Origin: Arcicella rosea
Lineage (GTDB): Bacteria > Bacteroidota > Bacteroidia > Cytophagales > Spirosomataceae
NCBI RefSeq assembly: GCF_040543805.1
Contig: NZ_JBEUMS010000018.1
Location: 62,001-126,000, forward strand
DNA length: 64,000 nt
Direction of reading: 5' to 3'
The notes under the pieces are model-generated. The model was not told the DNA's origin, made no database searches, and saw only the letters and a program-made list of their open reading frames with translations. Positions 45,973 through 54,298 of the stretch are shown here, piece by piece (the first letter of the stretch is position 1; every line of letters begins with the position of its first letter). Made by a program: the position numbers and the translations under genes.

Positions 45973-46803
45973 ATGCTATCTAATCTATTTAAGATGAATC
46001 ATTTAAAGAAAGGAGAATTTTACGGGCAGACTAATCAAACTATTCATCTGAATGGTCTTACTTTGACGGATACCGTTTATACACAACCAAAGGTCGATTG
46101 GCACTATCATGAACACGCTTATTTTACTTTTATCCTTGAAGGTTTAGTAATCGAGGGCAACAAAAAAGAGGTTTATCATTGTCCTGCTGGTACTTTATTG
46201 TTTCATCATTGGCAAGATGCTCATTATAATATTAAACCCGACGGCTTTACCAGAGGTTTTCATGTAGAAATAGAAAAGCCTTGGTTTGATGATTTGTTCT
46301 TAAAGGCTGATGATATACAGGGCAACATAAACCTTTTAAACCCTGCCCTCAAACTTTTGATGTATAAGGTTTTTACAGAAACCAAGATACAAGACCAAAC
46401 TTCATCTTTATCCATCCAAGGAGTATTGCTTAATATGCTGTCGCAAATGGCAGAAGGTGATAAATCTGTGGGGGATAAGAATCCTTCTTGGGTAGCTAAA
46501 ATCAATGAGATTCTGAACGACCAGTTTACTGATAATCTGACATTGGGTTTTCTATCCGAAACCCTAAGTATTCATCCTGTACATCTTTCCAGAGATTTCT
46601 CTAAATACTTTAATTGTAGTTTTGGGGAATATATCCGAAAGTTAAAAGTTGAGAAATCGCTCTCGCTACTTTCAGACAAAAGGAAACTTCTGACAGACAT
46701 CGCTTTTGAATGTGGTTTTGCCGACCAGAGTCATTTTATACGCTGTTTTAAACAGATAAATGGCATGAGTCCTTCTAACTATCGAAAAATACTTTTTCAT
46801 TAA
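45973..46803 (+). CDS. AraC family transcriptional regulator
   Basis: This 276-aa regulator has an N-terminal cupin-like sensor domain (about 20-110, with HYHEHAYFTFILEGLV and HCPAGTLLFHHWQDAHY) and a C-terminal double HTH. The HTH segments are LTLGFLSETLSIHPVHLSRDFSKYF near 183-207 and LTDIAFECGFADQSHFIRCFKQINGMSPSNYRK near 236-268. An alternative start seven codons in (MNHLKKGEF) is equally possible. It precedes the serine hydrolase gene by 74 bp in the same direction and may control it. Confidence 0.92.
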   Translation: MLSNLFKMNHLKKGEFYGQTNQTIHLNGLTLTDTVYTQPKVDWHYHEHAYFTFILEGLVIEGNKKEVYHCPAGTLLFHHWQDAHYNIKPDGFTRGFHVEIEKPWFDDLFLKADDIQGNINLLNPALKLLMYKVFTETKIQDQTSSLSIQGVLLNMLSQMAEGDKSVGDKNPSWVAKINEILNDQFTDNLTLGFLSETLSIHPVHLSRDFSKYFNCSFGEYIRKLKVEKSLSLLSDKRKLLTDIAFECGFADQSHFIRCFKQINGMSPSNYRKILFH

Positions 46804-46877
46804 TGCTTCAACGTTAATTCTGTTCTATTTTAGGTAAACAGTTCAGCATAACTTCGCATCTGAAATAACTCATTATT

Positions 46878-48536
46878 ATGAAACAGATTTTAATCATACT
46901 TTTCAGTGTATTAATGTCGCTGAAAACTGTTGGGCAAATAAAAGATATTATTACGCCCGAAATCATTACCAATCCACTCCACCAAGCCAACATAGGTAGA
47001 ATTACTTTTATGGCTAGCAACATTCCTCTGAATGTTTACAAGAAGGAGGATTTTCTCAGCACTTTTGAATTATCTAGAAAATCCAGCCTAAATATTAGGG
47101 TGTTTATGGGGAATTCGGTTACTAATTATCTTCATCAATTAGCACCAGAACTACCACTTGAAGAACTCGTAAAAAGTGGAAATCTACAATTTTCATTCTT
47201 TATTGACGGAAGTCTTATATACCAAGAAAATATCCATCATGGCTGCAATTTTGGAGCTAGTGTGAATAAAAATACTGCAACAACCTTTAGAGTTCCGCTA
47301 ACAAGTACAACTGGTGAAGACTGGTGGGCAATGTATTTATGGGATAGATTTAAAGTAAATGGAGGGGAAAAAGCCCTAACAGAAGGTAAACATCAACTAA
47401 AAATAGAACTTAAACCTTATGTAAAACTGGTTGATAATGATCTAAGAGTAGGAGAGATGATTGCACAAGGAGAGGTAGAATTACTGATAAAAGCTCCTGT
47501 AATTACCAAAGAACAAATAGCCATACAAACCATCGCTCCAAATAGTGGTTGGGAAGTATCAAAGGCTAAATACAATACTAAGAAAATAGAAGCATTGAAT
47601 ACGGCTATTGCTAAATATGAGCTAAAGGATATTACGAGCATTGTGGTTATCAAAGACAATCAATTATTGTTGGAGGAATATTTTAACGATGCCAATAGAA
47701 ATACTCTTCATGACCCACGGTCGGCAGGAAAATCATTTACTTCTACCGTGATGGGGATTGCCATCAAAGATGGTTATATCAAAAACGAAGACCAACCTTT
47801 GAAGAGTTTTTATGATTTGAAAAAGTATGCTAATTATGATGAAAGCAAAGATAAGGTTACCTTAAAAAATTTACTTACCATGAGTTCCGCCTTTGAAGGT
47901 TCAGATGCCAATAGCGAATCACAAGGGAATGAAGAGAATATGTATCCAACCGATAATTGGGTAAAATTTACTTTAGATTTACCGATGGACAATCACAAAA
48001 AGAATGGTGCTCAGTGGGATTATTTTACCGCAGGCGTAGTATTGATGGGCGATATTTTGAATAAGTCCGTACCAGAAAATTTAGAAAAGTACACCGATAA
48101 AAAACTATTTAAGCCCTTAAATATCACAAAATATCAGTGGCAATATACTCCACAAAAGGTGGTTAACACGGCAGGAAGCCTCCAGATGAGAGCGATAGAC
48201 TATGCAAAATATGCACAGCTATATAAAAACAAGGGCAAATGGAAGGGCAAACAAATTATTCCGACTGATTGGGTTGCCAAAACATTGACCAAACAAATAC
48301 AGATTTCTGAAAGGGATAATCAGTATTATGGCTATTTGTTTTGGAACAAAACCTATAATATTAAAGGCAAAAACTATGAGGCATTTTACTGTGCGGGGAA
48401 TGGCGGTAATCAATTTTTAATCTTTAAAGATTTACCCTTAGTAATCATCATAACGGGCAAGGCTTATAATAAACCTTATGCACATCCACAAGTAGATAAA
48501 ATAGTGAAGGAATATCTTTTGCCAGCGGTGTTGTAG
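46878..48536 (+). CDS. serine hydrolase of the beta-lactamase class C/PBP4* type
   Basis: This 552-aa exported protein (signal peptide to about residue 20) has an unassigned N-terminal beta-rich domain of about 200 residues and a C-terminal penicillin-binding-like hydrolase domain (about 235-545). The nucleophile motif SxxK is SAGK at 283-286. The Tyr motif reads YFT in QWDYFTAGVVL, and the third motif is atypical (AGNGGNQ rather than KTG or HTG). It is more likely an esterase or D-amino peptidase than a true beta-lactamase. Confidence 0.88.
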   Translation: MKQILIILFSVLMSLKTVGQIKDIITPEIITNPLHQANIGRITFMASNIPLNVYKKEDFLSTFELSRKSSLNIRVFMGNSVTNYLHQLAPELPLEELVKSGNLQFSFFIDGSLIYQENIHHGCNFGASVNKNTATTFRVPLTSTTGEDWWAMYLWDRFKVNGGEKALTEGKHQLKIELKPYVKLVDNDLRVGEMIAQGEVELLIKAPVITKEQIAIQTIAPNSGWEVSKAKYNTKKIEALNTAIAKYELKDITSIVVIKDNQLLLEEYFNDANRNTLHDPRSAGKSFTSTVMGIAIKDGYIKNEDQPLKSFYDLKKYANYDESKDKVTLKNLLTMSSAFEGSDANSESQGNEENMYPTDNWVKFTLDLPMDNHKKNGAQWDYFTAGVVLMGDILNKSVPENLEKYTDKKLFKPLNITKYQWQYTPQKVVNTAGSLQMRAIDYAKYAQLYKNKGKWKGKQIIPTDWVAKTLTKQIQISERDNQYYGYLFWNKTYNIKGKNYEAFYCAGNGGNQFLIFKDLPLVIIITGKAYNKPYAHPQVDKIVKEYLLPAVL

Positions 48537-48573
48537 TAATTATTTTGTTGGATAACTCACCAATGGGGAAATA

Positions 48574-49116
48574 TTAAAGCTTTTTCCTGACAAAATGTGT
48601 TTGTACCAAATTGCCTAAAAAGATTTGAGAAGATTGTACTTCAAAAGCTAAGGGTTGAGTTAATTCTCCAAAGAGAGCAAAACCCCCGCCAAGTAAAAGA
48701 GGAAAAGTCGTAATTATCATTTCATCTATCAAATCTTCTTTCAAGAATTGTTGAATGGTTTTTCCGCCATCTATGTATAAGCGATTGTAACCCTTTTGGT
48801 GTATTTGTGAAAGAATTTCAGGCAATGTTCCTTTCACAAGAAAAGCTTTGCCTTGATGACTTTCAGGAATTTCGTTGAGCGTATTACTCAATACAAAAAC
48901 AGGCTTTTGGTAAGGCCATTCGCAATCAAAACCACAGACAGTTTCAAAAGTAATGCGACCCATCACAAGGGCATCCATGCGATTTAGAAAAGCATAATAA
49001 CCCATATCATCACCATCAGGATTAGGGATTGAATCTAACCAAGCGATGCCACCATTTTTGTCGGCAATATAACCATCAAGACTTTGAGCGATATATACAG
49101 CGTTTTGTGTTTGCAT
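48574..49116 (-). CDS. dihydrofolate reductase-like (RibD C-terminal) protein
   Basis: This 180-aa member of the RibD_C/DHFR-like superfamily is recognised by VYIAQSLDGYIADKNGGIAWLDSIPN (about 7-32), DALVMGRITFETV (about 48-60) and RLYIDGGKTIQQFLKEDLIDEMIITTFPLLLGGG (about 116-150). Such stand-alone proteins are NADPH-dependent reductases of uncertain substrate, not established DHFRs. It is not next to folate or riboflavin genes. Confidence 0.9.
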   Translation of the reverse strand: MQTQNAVYIAQSLDGYIADKNGGIAWLDSIPNPDGDDMGYYAFLNRMDALVMGRITFETVCGFDCEWPYQKPVFVLSNTLNEIPESHQGKAFLVKGTLPEILSQIHQKGYNRLYIDGGKTIQQFLKEDLIDEMIITTFPLLLGGGFALFGELTQPLAFEVQSSQIFLGNLVQTHFVRKKL

Positions 49117-49203
49117 TGATTTAGAAAGTTAATTACGTTCTTTGCAAAAATACCTATAAGTTAGAACGCTTACAAGTGTTTTAATAGTTGATAGCTTTTG
49201 CTT

Positions 49204-49233
49204 GCTGTTCCAAGTCTCCAGATTTGGAACAGC
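49204..49233 (-). repeat. 3'-end palindrome after the DUF4261 gene
   Basis: GCTGTTCCAA (49204-49213) and TTGGAACAGC (49224-49233) form a perfect 10-bp stem. Read on the minus strand it begins TCGCTGTTCCAA, 20 nt after the gene stop. Related motifs follow the next two minus-strand genes (50138-50160 and 51276-51304). Confidence 0.65.
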
Positions 49234-49255
49234 GAGGGAACCTAAACTATATCTT

Positions 49256-50104
49256 TCAGTTCGGAATAACCTCAACTATTAATCTTGAAGGTTCAACTTT
49301 TGAGTAGGCATATCTTGTTTTCCAAATTGGATTTTTTCCAAGGCCTTGAACTGTCGAGTTACTTTGAATATTGTCACCAGTTTCAAAGACATAATAAGCA
49401 AGATTTTGTAAAGCTCCTGCTACTTCGCCAGGATTGTAACCTTTAAATCTACACTCAAAGTCAGGAATTCCAAAAGCGTGAAGTCCAACAGTATCCATAA
49501 GTGTTTCATCATTTGAAACATTGAACAATCTAATATTCATTATACCGTGAAGAAATGAACTTTGTTCTGAGTCACAGGCTTCTAAAAAGTCCGTTGGTTC
49601 AAGTAATTTGTCACTGTTGCGAAAATAAATTACCGTTGGATTCGTCGCACGTACAACTGCACAAATGAATTTTTGGAAATATTCAAGTCGTGCTTGATGT
49701 GGCAATGTCCTTGACATTAAATCGGTCAAATTTATTTCAAAATTGCACGATTCCATAGCAATTTTAGAATTGTCCCAATGCCAAGATTGTTGAAATGCTT
49801 TTTCAAATCTCTCCAAATTAGGTTTTTGGTCAATTTGGATAATTGCTCCTTGTGCAGGAATAGAAGCATCACCCATTTCTATCATATACTCTGGAAAGAA
49901 AAATGTAAACGATGAATCCTCTTCTGCTGAATTTACTACTTTGAATCTTGATTTCAGTTCTTTCAAAATTTGTTTTTTGTCAATCGTTGGTTTATGCTCG
50001 AAGAAAAGGCTTACAAATTGAAGTTCAGGTTGATTAGGAATAATTTCCGATTGTTGTTGTGGTGAGTCTTGTGATTTTTTTTTGAAAATGTCAAATAGTC
50101 CCAT
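49256..50104 (-). CDS. DUF4261 domain protein
   Basis: I start this protein (282 aa) at MGLFDIFKKKSQD (ATG at 50104); the longer in-frame stretch upstream runs through the end of the neighbouring gene. It is cytosolic, with a charged N-terminal MGLFDIFKKK lead common to many Bacteroidota orphan proteins. The region from about 40 to 270 resembles DUF4261: GAIIQIDQKPNLERFEKAFQQSW, AVVRATNPTVIYFRNSDKL and NVSNDETLMDTVGLHAFGIPDFECRF. The function of this domain is not established to my knowledge. The C-terminal VEPSRLIVEVIPN is beta-like. Confidence 0.75.
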   Translation of the reverse strand: MGLFDIFKKKSQDSPQQQSEIIPNQPELQFVSLFFEHKPTIDKKQILKELKSRFKVVNSAEEDSSFTFFFPEYMIEMGDASIPAQGAIIQIDQKPNLERFEKAFQQSWHWDNSKIAMESCNFEINLTDLMSRTLPHQARLEYFQKFICAVVRATNPTVIYFRNSDKLLEPTDFLEACDSEQSSFLHGIMNIRLFNVSNDETLMDTVGLHAFGIPDFECRFKGYNPGEVAGALQNLAYYVFETGDNIQSNSTVQGLGKNPIWKTRYAYSKVEPSRLIVEVIPN

Positions 50105-50137
50105 AAGTAAAAATAGAAGTTTATAATTGTTTAAATT

Positions 50138-50160
50138 GTTCTGTAAAATTGGAACAGCGA
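50138..50160 (-). repeat. 3'-end motif after the membrane protein gene
   Basis: On the minus strand TCGCTGTTCC...GAAC follows the stop after 5 nt. GTTC (50138-50141) and GAAC (50152-50155) are short arms, so this is a weaker version of the palindrome at 49204. Confidence 0.45.
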
Positions 50161-50165
50161 AGATG

Positions 50166-50645
50166 CTAGTTATCCACAACACCATTATGATGTATAACAA
50201 CTTTCTGAATTCTTTTATGAATCCACCATGCACCCAATGGTAGAATGAGAATCATAAAAAAGGTAATAATTGATTTAATATTCACTTTTTTATTTTGTTC
50301 CAATGTTGACAAATAAATTGTTAGTATAAGAGCTAAATAAATGTAACATATCAAATTAAAATAACCCAAAAGAATTAGGTTAAACCCAAATGCACTACGT
50401 AAACTTATGGCAATCACTAACCATATCAATGCTAAATTATATGATAGTTTGATTTTAATATTTCTGTCTGAAACAGTAGATAGATGTCGAAATGCAAAAT
50501 AAAACCAACTAAAAAGAAACATCGCCCAAATCCAAAAAGCAAACTTACTGTTATTATATTGTTTGGGTAAAATCATGTCAGTCCATACAGTGAAAAATAG
50601 AAGAAAAACGATAGTTTTATGGCTTGTCTGTAAAAAGAATTTCAT
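50166..50645 (-). CDS. small multi-pass membrane protein, unrecognised
   Basis: This 159-aa protein has about four or five hydrophobic segments (roughly 10-25, 34-52, 68-90, 92-112 and 123-141) and a short basic/His C-terminal tail (HKRIQKVVIHHNG). There is no recognised motif. It lies between the OLD nuclease and DUF4261 genes on the same strand, 61 bp before the DUF4261 start. Its base composition is AT-rich like its neighbours. A membrane effector or immunity partner is possible but nothing in the sequence shows it. Confidence 0.6.
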   Translation of the reverse strand: MKFFLQTSHKTIVFLLFFTVWTDMILPKQYNNSKFAFWIWAMFLFSWFYFAFRHLSTVSDRNIKIKLSYNLALIWLVIAISLRSAFGFNLILLGYFNLICYIYLALILTIYLSTLEQNKKVNIKSIITFFMILILPLGAWWIHKRIQKVVIHHNGVVDN

Positions 50646-50689
50646 TTATCAAATTGTTTATTTTAACTGATAGAAGTCGTATTGTAGGT

Positions 50690-50836
50690 GCAAGTAAATA
50701 AAAAATCCGAAGGATTTGAATGTTTATAGATAGAGAAGAAGTTTTAGCAACAATTGTTTGACTCCGAAGGAGTCGTATTTTCCACTTTATTATTTCCTAT
50801 AAACATTGAATCCTTTCAGGATTTTGAGCCAGAGCT
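50690..50836. repeat. compound-palindrome element, copy 1
   Basis: This 147-bp element is nearly identical to 50939-51084. It contains palindromes AAATCCGAAGGATTT (50703-50717), GACTCCGAAGGAGTC (50760-50774) and AATCCTTTCAGGATT (50809-50823). GAATGTTTATAGA on the left is mirrored by TATAAACATTGAA on the right, so the whole element is an inverted repeat with palindromic tips. Confidence 0.9.
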
Positions 50837-50898
50837 TTTTTGTATTTAGGTTATTACTGTGTTGTGCAGCCTGAGACTGTATTTTATTATTGATTTTA

Positions 50899-50931
50899 GG
50901 TACAAGTGACGCTTCGTTTGACACTTGCACC
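50899..50931. repeat. ACAAGTGACGCTTCG palindrome, copy 1
   Basis: GGTACAAGTG and CACTTGCACC are arms around a GACGCTTCGTTTGA core. A near-identical copy lies at 51219-51251 and a reverse-complement copy at 51091-51123. Confidence 0.8.
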
Positions 50932-50938
50932 AGTGCGG

Positions 50939-51084
50939 GCAAGTAAATAAAAAATCCGAAGGATTTGAATGTTTATAGATAGAGAAGAAGTTTTAGCAAC
51001 AATTGTTTGACTCCGAAGGAGTCGTATTCTCCACTTTACCATTTCTATAAACATTGAATCCTTTCAAGATTTTGAGCCAGAGCT
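50939..51084. repeat. compound-palindrome element, copy 2
   Basis: Second copy in the same orientation, 249 bp after the first. Palindromes are at 50952-50966, 51009-51023 and 51057-51071, the last with one mismatch. Confidence 0.9.
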
Positions 51085-51090
51085 GTTACT

Positions 51091-51123
51091 GGTGCAAGTG
51101 TTAAGCGAAGCGTCACTTGTACC
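51091..51123. repeat. ACAAGTGACGCTTCG palindrome, inverted copy
   Basis: GGTGCAAGTG...CACTTGTACC is the reverse complement of the copies at 50899 and 51219. It directly follows the second compound-palindrome element. Confidence 0.8.
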
Positions 51124-51218
51124 CATAATAATTTCAGTTTAAAACTGAAACAAAATATTTTCGATACAAATAAAATAGTATTTCCCTTTTATCCTCTTTA
51201 CAAACTGAGGTAATTTTA

Positions 51219-51251
51219 GGTACAAGTGACGCTTCGCTTGACACTTGCACC
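51219..51251. repeat. ACAAGTGACGCTTCG palindrome, copy 3
   Basis: It differs from 50899-50931 by one core base. The flanks also match (TTTTAGG before; GACTGYATTTTATT words nearby), indicating duplication of a larger block. Confidence 0.8.
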
Positions 51252-51275
51252 AGTGGGGACTGCATTTTATTTATT

Positions 51276-51304
51276 GTTCTAAGTTATTAAACTTTGAACA
51301 GCGA
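51276..51304 (-). repeat. 3'-end motif after the OLD gene
   Basis: On the minus strand TCGCTGTTCAAAG...CTTAGAAC follows the stop after 11 nt. Arms GTTCTAAG (51276-51283) and CTTTGAAC (51292-51299) pair at 7 of 8 positions. Confidence 0.5.
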
Positions 51305-51315
51305 GTGGTAAAATT

Positions 51316-53112
51316 TTATGCTCCTAAAGCTGCTGTTAATTTGTCTTGCAAGTCTTCTATTGTTGTCCACTCTGCGCAATTTGCTGGTAATGGTGAAGCA
51401 TAGTCAATGAGTGCTTTTAATAGTGTTTCAACAATATTGAATTTTTCTTCGTTTGTTTCTAATGTATTTAATGCGTTATATGGTTTTTCCTCATCTGCGA
51501 TTTCCCCGAAGTATGCTTCTTCAAAATTTGGCAATGATGCTAAAAGTCGTGTTTCTGTCCCTGCTGGCTTTAAATTGATTGTAGATAATATATTCGGATT
51601 ATTGCCCCACGCAGGATTAGCCATTTCCTTGCCCTTTTTGGTTGTTATTCTTGGAATGTCGCTGTCGTGAAGAATAGCATAGTTAGAGCCAAAATGATTT
51701 AAAACTTTTATTAAAGAAACAATGGTAGCTTTTCCTCTTGCTCGTATAATATGTATGTCTTTATACACTTCTGGCTTTTTCTTTTTTATGTAATTGAAAG
51801 CTGTGTATTCTGTGTCACCTTCAACAACAATTACTTTGCCTCCAAAGAAAAACTCTGCTACGTAAGGGTCACAAATATTTAGAAGTTTTAAATTGCTTTT
51901 GTCATCAGGGTCAAGCATGACCTTATCAGGTCTGAATACTGTTGTACCTTTTATTTCTCCATTTGCAATTTTTTCGACTTTTATAATTGTTGTATTATCT
52001 CGTGAAAAGTCAATAAAAATTGGGGAATGGGTTGTAACCATCACTTGCCAATTTGAAGTATTTGGCAATTCGTATAATACTTTACAAGCTTCACGAATTG
52101 CATTTGGATGCAAACAAATTTCAGGCTCGTCAATTAATAACAAATGTGGTCTAACTGTTGAAGTTACTTTATTTTTTTGGCTGTTTTCCGAAATGAACTT
52201 AATTGCTGTCCATAGTAATGTTCTTCTTGCTCCACTACCTTGTCTATCAACAGTACTTAGAAAACCGTCTGCTGGACCCATTAATAATTGCCCATCAGTT
52301 TTAAATAGATTTATCGTTTTGTCTAAATCATCTTCGGGTTTTGCGTCAAATGCAATTTTGTAATTTGGAAATACTTTTTCAATCGATTGAGTTAATTCTA
52401 AATTAACGGCATCAATTTGTTCCTGTGCTTCTAAAACAATTTTCTTTTGAAGTTCTTTAACTTTATTTAAAAGCTTTCTATAATCATTTTCTTCTTGTCC
52501 TTCAACAGGACCTTCAGTTTTTAAGTTTTTTACTCTTTCAGTAAGAGCTTGCATTAATAAATCTCTAATTGCTTTGGCTTGGTCTTCGGGTGATGCAAAA
52601 GCGTCAACTCTATGTGGCTCTGGTCTTCTTGAGTTTGCAACATTAGGTGCACCCCATGGAACATTTACACTCCACGAGCCTGCTTCAGCATCCCAACCTT
52701 CTCGTTTGGGTTTCCCTTCTCCATTCCAAATCCATCTTTCTTTTACAAGCATTTCGCCATTTGGTAAAGTTTGTATCCATTTTTCACCTGGGCTATTATC
52801 ATAAACTATTGTATGCAATTCAATTTCAGGTAAATTGTCGTTATCTATTTCATTGTTTGGAAAGTCTTCAAGTTTTAAATCGGCTTTGCTCGAACCTTGC
52901 GACATTGCTAATTCGTATGCTTTCAATATTGAACTCTTACCAACATTATTTGCTCCAACCAAAACAACAATGTCATTAAGGTCTATTTCAACTGGTGTCG
53001 AGCCAATGCAACGATAGTTCCTAATAATAAGTTTTGTAAGTCTTGGTTTTTGGATTTCAGGATTGTCTGAAACTAATGTAGCTTCCGCTTCAACTTTTTT
53101 TGCTTTTGCCAT
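51316..53112 (-). CDS. OLD family ATP-dependent nuclease (AAA + Toprim)
   Basis: This 598-aa protein has an SMC/RecF-like ATPase joined to a Toprim nuclease. Walker A GANNVGKSS is at about 53-61 and a coiled coil at 205-245. The signature-like QGSGARR is at 291-297, Walker B LLLIDEPE at 324-331 and the switch His in THSP at 361-364. Toprim acidic residues appear in VVEGDTE (429-435) and HDSD (482-485). This is the class 1 OLD layout. Relatives act in phage interference, and GajA of Gabija shares the architecture, but there is no UvrD-like helicase partner beside it. A defence role is therefore plausible, not shown. Confidence 0.9.
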   Translation of the reverse strand: MAKAKKVEAEATLVSDNPEIQKPRLTKLIIRNYRCIGSTPVEIDLNDIVVLVGANNVGKSSILKAYELAMSQGSSKADLKLEDFPNNEIDNDNLPEIELHTIVYDNSPGEKWIQTLPNGEMLVKERWIWNGEGKPKREGWDAEAGSWSVNVPWGAPNVANSRRPEPHRVDAFASPEDQAKAIRDLLMQALTERVKNLKTEGPVEGQEENDYRKLLNKVKELQKKIVLEAQEQIDAVNLELTQSIEKVFPNYKIAFDAKPEDDLDKTINLFKTDGQLLMGPADGFLSTVDRQGSGARRTLLWTAIKFISENSQKNKVTSTVRPHLLLIDEPEICLHPNAIREACKVLYELPNTSNWQVMVTTHSPIFIDFSRDNTTIIKVEKIANGEIKGTTVFRPDKVMLDPDDKSNLKLLNICDPYVAEFFFGGKVIVVEGDTEYTAFNYIKKKKPEVYKDIHIIRARGKATIVSLIKVLNHFGSNYAILHDSDIPRITTKKGKEMANPAWGNNPNILSTINLKPAGTETRLLASLPNFEEAYFGEIADEEKPYNALNTLETNEEKFNIVETLLKALIDYASPLPANCAEWTTIEDLQDKLTAALGA

Positions 53113-53333
53113 ATTTGCATAATGGTTGTGATGTGTCGTGATTTATTGCGGTCAACTCGCTTATATGCGAAAGTTTTGTAGTACTTTTTGTATTATTACT
53201 AATTTTAAACCCCAATCTACCAATTCCAAAAACCAATCAAAAACACTCCCTCCACGAATTCCATAAAACTTATTATACGGTAAGTTTTCTTGGTATAATG
53301 CAAAACATTTGAGGATACTTATTTGATAGAAAA
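53113..53333. other. intergenic region upstream of the OLD gene
   Basis: AT-rich sequence leading into the 21-bp array. I found no gene; it includes a TATACGGTAAG stretch and homopolymer runs. Confidence 0.5.
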
Positions 53334-53620
53334 GAAATATTGCTACTTAGAAAAGAGAAATGCTTACTTGGAAAAGAAAATTTCCAACCCGCCTAAGAAA
53401 TCTTGCTACTCATAAAAGATAAATGCTTACTTGGAAAAGAAATATTACTACTCAGAAAAGGGAAATGCTTACTTGGGAAAGAAATATTGCTACTTGGAAA
53501 AGAAAACTTCTAACCCAACTAAGAAATCTTGCTTCCTGATTTAGGGATTTCGTTTCCCGACTGTGAGATTTTGCCTCCAGATTTAGGGATTTCGTTTCCC
53601 GTCCGAGAAATATTCCTTCC
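53334..53620. repeat. degenerate 21-bp tandem array
   Basis: At least ten consecutive 21-bp units (53334-53543), most beginning GAAAT[AC]TTGCTACT or G[AG]GAAATGCTTACTTGG, are followed by four more diverged units of 19-23 bp rich in GGGATTTCGTTTCCC. Units alternate in type as in the array at 26460. The array lies directly 3' of the NudK-like gene and its terminator. Confidence 0.85.
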
Positions 53621-53621
53621 C

Positions 53622-53657
53622 AAAAAAAAGAAAAGAAGCTGTATAAGAGCCTCTTTT
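53622..53657 (-). terminator. terminator of the NudK-like gene
   Basis: On the minus strand AAAAGAGGC and GCTTCTTTT (one G-T pair) form a stem with a 9-nt loop, then CTTTTTTTT. Confidence 0.75.
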
Positions 53658-54242
53658 CTAATCATTTAATAAGCCTTTCAACTGAACATACTGCAAAAGC
53701 ATGATGGTTTTAGCGTCTCTTATCTCGCCTGTTTCTATCATGTCGAGGGCTTTTGCAAAGGGTAATTCTAATACTTCAATGTTTTCGTGTTCGCCTTCTA
53801 CTCCGCCGCCTTCGCTTACTTGTTGGCTTTTGTCGTACTCGGCTACAAAGAAATATAATATCTCAGTCACCGAACCGGGCGACATATACGCTTCATAAAT
53901 TTTCTTTACTTCGGTAATTCTAAAGCCAGTTTCTTCTTCGGTTTCTCTTTTGATGCAATCTTCGGCATTGTCTTGGTCGAGTAAACCTGCACAAGCCTCA
54001 ATCAGCATGCCTGTCGGATTTCCATTATGATAGGTCGGCATTCTAAATTGCTCGGTCAATATCACGGTTTTGTTGGCAACATTATACAATAAAATCACCG
54101 CACCATTGCCACGGTCGTAGGCTTCACGAGATTGTGTAATCCAAGAACCATCTTTTTGTTGGATGTCGAAAGTGATTTTTCGCAAAGTGTACCAATTGTT
54201 AGAAAGTACTTCGGTTTTGTTAATTTTGATGCTTGGCGTCAT
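53658..54242 (-). CDS. nudK: NUDIX hydrolase, NudK-like
   Basis: This 194-aa NUDIX protein should hydrolyse GDP-mannose or related nucleotide sugars. The NUDIX box AGLLDQDNAEDCIKRETEEE continues into TGF and has the NudK-type spacing (one residue shorter than the general box). The N-terminal VLSNNWYTLRKITFDIQ and YDRGNGAVILLYN are also typical. EILYFFVAEYDKSQQVSEGGG near 131-151 supports the ADP-ribose/NudK subgroup. It is divergent from a DeoR regulator across 56 bp. Confidence 0.87.
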   Translation of the reverse strand: MTPSIKINKTEVLSNNWYTLRKITFDIQQKDGSWITQSREAYDRGNGAVILLYNVANKTVILTEQFRMPTYHNGNPTGMLIEACAGLLDQDNAEDCIKRETEEETGFRITEVKKIYEAYMSPGSVTEILYFFVAEYDKSQQVSEGGGVEGEHENIEVLELPFAKALDMIETGEIRDAKTIMLLQYVQLKGLLND

Positions 54243-54298
54243 TTTATGATTATATTTGATAATTATTGATTATTTTTGAACAAATTAATCATGTTTTT

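Noticed and set aside
49204..51304. Integron cassette array
   Set aside because: The 3' motifs recur, but I could not find the conserved attC core pair or an integrase, so it is reported only as a question.
51316..53112. Gabija system
   Set aside because: The GajA-like architecture is present, but no UvrD/GajB-like helicase lies on either side.
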